A stretch of 10,644 nucleotides of DNA from positions 40,001-50,644 of the forward strand of contig VIGQ01000413.1 in assembly GCA_009663005.1 (NCBI GenBank), read 5' to 3'. Origin of the DNA: Actinidia chinensis. Taxonomy: Eukaryota > Streptophyta > Magnoliopsida > Ericales > Actinidiaceae. The position numbers and the translations under genes are program-made. Positions 8,359 to 10,644 of the stretch are shown piece by piece; the stretch's first letter is position 1; the number at the start of each line of letters is the position of its first letter. The notes beneath the pieces were generated by a model. That model was not told the origin of the DNA and searched no databases. It worked only from the letters and a program-made list of their open reading frames with translations.

Positions 8359-8595
8359 AACGGTCTTGCTAGTAGATCTTTTCCACTCTCTAGCAAGTGG
8401 TAGAAATAAGATTGAACTACAAATTGTATAGACGTGTTTCAAGCATTACATATTTGATTCGATTTTGAATAATTACACTACAGTTTGAATTAAATTTTGC
8501 ACTTTAATAAAATTTTTTTATATAGTTTGTATTTAATTTACTGATTTTTTATCCCAACACATCCTAAAAAAAAACACAGAAAGGACATACGCGCT

Positions 8596-8622
8596 TCGTC
8601 CGCGGAGAAACAATTGTTTCCA
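8596..8622. promoter_or_regulatory. Unit C head motif: CGCTTCGTCC-type block plus perfect palindrome
   Basis: CGTCCGCGGA precedes the perfect 14-base palindrome GAAACAATTGTTTC (8607-8620). The same composite block recurs at 10471-10501. GC-rich sequence of this kind is rare in this AT-rich region, and the block sits at the head of the unit. It may be a promoter element or simply the best-preserved part of the repeat. Confidence 0.35.
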
Positions 8623-8640
8623 CGCTGTCTTTTTTACCCT

Positions 8641-8785
8641 CCACCGAGTCCCTCTGTCTTTCTTTAATGAAAAAATGGTAGCAATTATTGCCTTCGGTTG
8701 GCCCACACTTCCACCAAGTCTTTGTTCTTTCCTTATGAAAACTGGTTTTTGGGCCCACAATTCCACCAAGTCTGGGTCCTCCAAT
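8641..8785. repeat. Short tandem repeats in the unit C head, period about 52-62 bp
   Basis: GCCCACA(C/A)(T/A)TTCCACCAAGTC occurs at 8701-8720 and 8753-8772, 52 bp apart. An older copy of the following part (CCACCGAGTCCCTCTGTCTT, then TTTAATGAAAAAATGG) stands at 8641-8678 and matches CCAAGTCTTTGTTCTTTCC, TTATGAAAACTGG. Unit B has a single copy (CCCACAATTCCACCAAGTCT, 7145-7164), so this is a local expansion in unit C. Confidence 0.5.
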
Positions 8786-9732
8786 ATGGCTTATTCTTTT
8801 ATTAGTTGTCATCCACCAAATTTTGGTCCTTCACGAAGGCCTCAGCGGCATTTTATTAATTAAAAAAAATCAATTTTATTAAAATTTTGTAAAAATAATC
8901 ATATCTCCTGTATAATTTGAAAAATATTATTAATCTTTTGTACATTTATAAATTAATTCAATTTCATATCGGCGCTCATTTTTTTTTACAAACATAACAA
9001 ACCTACCCTTAATTTTAAACTTCAATTTTTTTCGCAATACCCCCCACAAAATAAATAATTTTTTTAATCATTAAGTTTTTAATCTAATTTTAAAAAAATG
9101 ATCTAATTTTGATCTTTTTTTAGTTGCTCTAATCTTCTTAAATATTAACTAAAAATTAACTTATTACATTTGTTTTTAAAATGTGAATGATTATTATTTA
9201 TGTGCAAAAGATTGAGAATGTTTTTTTAAAGGTCCTAAATCAAAGGTAAGTTTGTTTTTTTTAGGGTGACCATGTCAATGCTCTTACAGTATTCTATCTA
9301 ACTTGTGTCGTTTTTGTAGTCCCTTACGTACTAATTTTTTTGATTTGATTTTATATGTTATCACATTAAAATTTTATGTGGTTTTTTGCTAATTATAAAT
9401 ATTTTCTTCTAAGTTTATTTTTATTATAAAAAGAGTGTATTAAGTTTCCTCCTCTTTAATATCGGTCATGGGGGATTGTGGAACTGATAAAGTCTTCATG
9501 CCCTAATATTAACGAAGAATTTACATTTGCATTACTTCAATTAGATCTATTGTGCCGATATCAAAAACCATAAAAAATTTTAAAAACACATTTATAATAG
9601 AAAAAAAAAAAAACAAAAATTAGAAAAAAACATATGTACTTATAAAGAATAACATAAAATTCATGGTATTTTAAGGGACGAAATTAAAAAAATAGTGCAT
9701 ATGATATAACATAAAACATATATTTTTATTGC
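8775..9732. other. Extra segment of about 0.95 kb inside unit C, no gene
   Basis: Units B and C are collinear up to CCACCAAGTCT and again from TTGCAAGTCTCAAC (about 9731), so the DNA between has no counterpart in unit B. AAGTCT occurs at both junctions, but it is also part of the repeat itself, so it is weak evidence for a target duplication. The segment is very AT-rich with long T and A runs. No terminal repeats, open frame or RNA gene can be seen. Confidence 0.45.
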
Positions 9733-9779
9733 AAGTCTCAACTCAACTCCAAAATCTCCAATTTTTAGTAACCTTTCAA

Positions 9780-9909
9780 TTGTTCTCATATCAGTTGCCA
9801 CAGCTCTCTCTATACATGTTTTCTGATTCTCCATCTACCAATTACCTCCAATCTCCATCTTCCATCTCAAGTCGACATCGGGCTTTCTATTTTCCTTCTT
9901 TGCTTCCAG
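9780..9909 (+). other. Leader-exon copy C ending CAG|GTAATTTTC
   Basis: CT-rich sequence (GCTCTCTCTATACATG, CTCCATCTACCAATTACC, TCCATCTCAAGTCGACATCG) ends in GCTTCCAG followed by GTAATTTTCATTCCG. It is the best-matching donor context of the three copies. TTTCCTAACCCTAGC follows at about 9991. The frame across it would read MFSDSPSTNYLQSPSSISSR, but it is not shared by A or B. The 5' edge is a guess. No coding exon follows before the window ends. Confidence 0.4.
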
Positions 9910-10141
9910 GTAATTTTCATTCCGTTTTCTTTTTCAGTTTCCTTGGTGATTTTTGAATATATTCAAGATTATATGTATAAGTGAATGATCTTTCCTAACC
10001 CTAGCTTTTTATAGACTATAACAACTGCATAATTTTTCTATCTGAAGTTAATTAATCATTTGTCAAGAAGGAAACCACCGGCACTTTTTGTATTTTAAGA
10101 ACAAAATAGTTATTATTGTGTTACAAATATGAGTGTATAAG

Positions 10142-10295
10142 AGCATCTCAATCCAATGCTCTTAGTAGAGAATTTTCATTATTTATTCTACTCTAACTTT
10201 ATTTTTATCTTATTTTAAACATTCTCTAACTTTTCCTCAATTTTGTCCAGTTCTTTTCAAAATTCAATGATTTTTTTATTTATAAAGTGCTTCAA
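10142..10295. mobile_element. Left remnant of MITE-like element 1 in unit C
   Basis: AGCATCTCAATCCAATGCTC matches the left end of the copies in A and B, and the following AT-rich stretch runs in parallel up to TATAAAGTGCTTCA. It then jumps to GACCGTGTTTTCAA, which corresponds to GACCATGTTCAAG at 6921 of unit A. The right half of the element and everything up to that point are deleted. Confidence 0.5.
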
Positions 10296-10440
10296 TGACC
10301 GTGTTTTCAAAAATCATTACTATTTAGATTCGATTTGGAATAAATCACACTACAAGTGAGTTAAATTTTTACTTTATATGATTTTTTTTATAATTTTCTA
10401 ATTTTTTTTAGCCAAACACATTCTAAAAAAAGCAGGAAGA

Positions 10441-10644
10441 AAGATGCGGGAGTATTTGGGCTTTCTATTCGCTTCGTCCCGCGAGAAACAATTGTTTCCA
10501 GTCCTTTTTTACGGCTCTTGTTTGCTAGCAGATGCGAGGCGGGATAACTTATTTCCCGCGCATAATTTTTTTGCTATCCGGTGTTGGGATGGTTTAATAT
10601 GCCAGGCGAATACCTTTTTTCCATCATGCGGATATAGATTGCGG
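10441..10644 (+). repeat. Start of a fourth unit (D), cut by the window edge
   Basis: CGCTTCGTCC and the perfect palindrome GAAACAATTGTTTC (10486-10499) repeat the head of unit C, 1,879 bp downstream of it, and CCTTTTTTACGGCTC continues the match. After about 10525 the sequence becomes GC-richer (GCGAGGCGGGATAAC, TTTCCCGCGC) and no longer follows units B or C. The rest of unit D is either diverged, replaced, or affected by poor sequence at the edge. Confidence 0.45.

Larger units (their letters stand above)
7041..8575 (+). repeat. Repeat unit B of the leader-exon array (most complete)
   Basis: Unit B starts with the head GAAACCATTGTTTCCACAAT (from 7059). CCCACAATTCCACCAAGTCT follows, then the leader exon with its donor at 7365, an intron-like stretch with CCTAACCCTAAC, both MITE-like elements (7594-8060 and 8111-8358), and the tail to TTTTTTATCCCAACACATCC. 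All blocks are collinear with unit A from its leader onwards, and with unit C at the head and leader. The distance from this head to the next (7059 to 8607) is 1,548 bp. No block after the donor looks like a coding exon. Confidence 0.65.
8576..10440 (+). repeat. Repeat unit C of the leader-exon array (rearranged)
   Basis: Unit C has the head (8584-8770), the leader exon with its donor at 9910, the intron-like block with CCTAACCCTAGC, the left end of MITE 1 (10142), and the tail (AGATTCGATTTGG, TAAATCACACTACAAG, CCAAACACATTC). Compared with A and B it differs in two large ways. About 0.95 kb of unrelated DNA lies between head and leader, and about 780 bp is missing near 10295, taking out most of MITE 1 and all of MITE 2. 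Confidence 0.6.

Noticed and set aside
8533..8863. Overlapping open frames on both strands in the unit C head
   Set aside because: They lie in repeated promoter-like sequence, overlap one another on opposite strands, have no family features and are not conserved in unit B.
5690..10644. Long terminal repeats of a retrotransposon
   Set aside because: The units carry splice-donor and MITE structure. I see no TG...CA ends, primer-binding site, polypurine tract or gag-pol sequence between copies.

Overview
The window looks like nuclear DNA from a flowering plant, most likely a eudicot. It is very AT-rich, has long T and A runs, and has no compact gene layout. It carries several short inverted-repeat transposable elements (MITE-like) and CT-rich leader sequences followed by plant-type splice donors. 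A GC-rich element built from CCTAGGCGG-like words resembles dispersed repeats I associate with Rosaceae (apple and pear type genomes). That taxonomic hint is weak. No complete protein-coding gene, tRNA, rRNA, CRISPR array or bacterial-style operon is visible. Most open frames are short and look like chance.

Left part (1-3,750): a possible split gene on the minus strand. A candidate first coding exon (3511-3671) lies behind a leader with an AAACCCTA telo-box. A candidate downstream exon (983-1165) encodes a strongly hydrophobic, membrane-like segment and ends at a good GTAAGC donor. Between them, about 2.3 kb of putative intron is filled by a degenerate tandem array (period about 125-190 bp). 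Two mobile elements interrupt the array: the GC-rich 398-bp element (1914-2311) and a roughly 680-bp element with hAT/Tip100-like ends (2731-3411). The second element contains its own tandem duplication of about 244 bp.

Middle part (3,750-5,690): AT-rich intergenic DNA. It holds one clean 125-bp Tourist-like MITE with a TAA target duplication (4436-4560), a perfect small hairpin, and nothing that looks like a gene.

Right part (5,690-10,644): the most structured region. Three diverged direct copies, and the start of a fourth, repeat a unit of about 1.4-1.9 kb. Each fuller unit has a promoter-like head with a GAAACAATTGTTTC palindrome, a CT-rich leader exon ending at a GTAATTTTC donor, an intron-like stretch with a CTAACCCTA motif, and two nested MITE-like inverted repeats. 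Both MITEs sit at matching places in units A and B, so they were there before the duplication. Unit C has lost about 0.8 kb, including most of the MITEs, and has gained about 0.95 kb in its head. No protein-coding exon follows any of the leaders, so these look like amplified 5' gene fragments. The parent gene may lie outside the window, possibly beyond the right edge. I found no convincing new biological system; the duplicated leader units and the nested insertions are the best leads.
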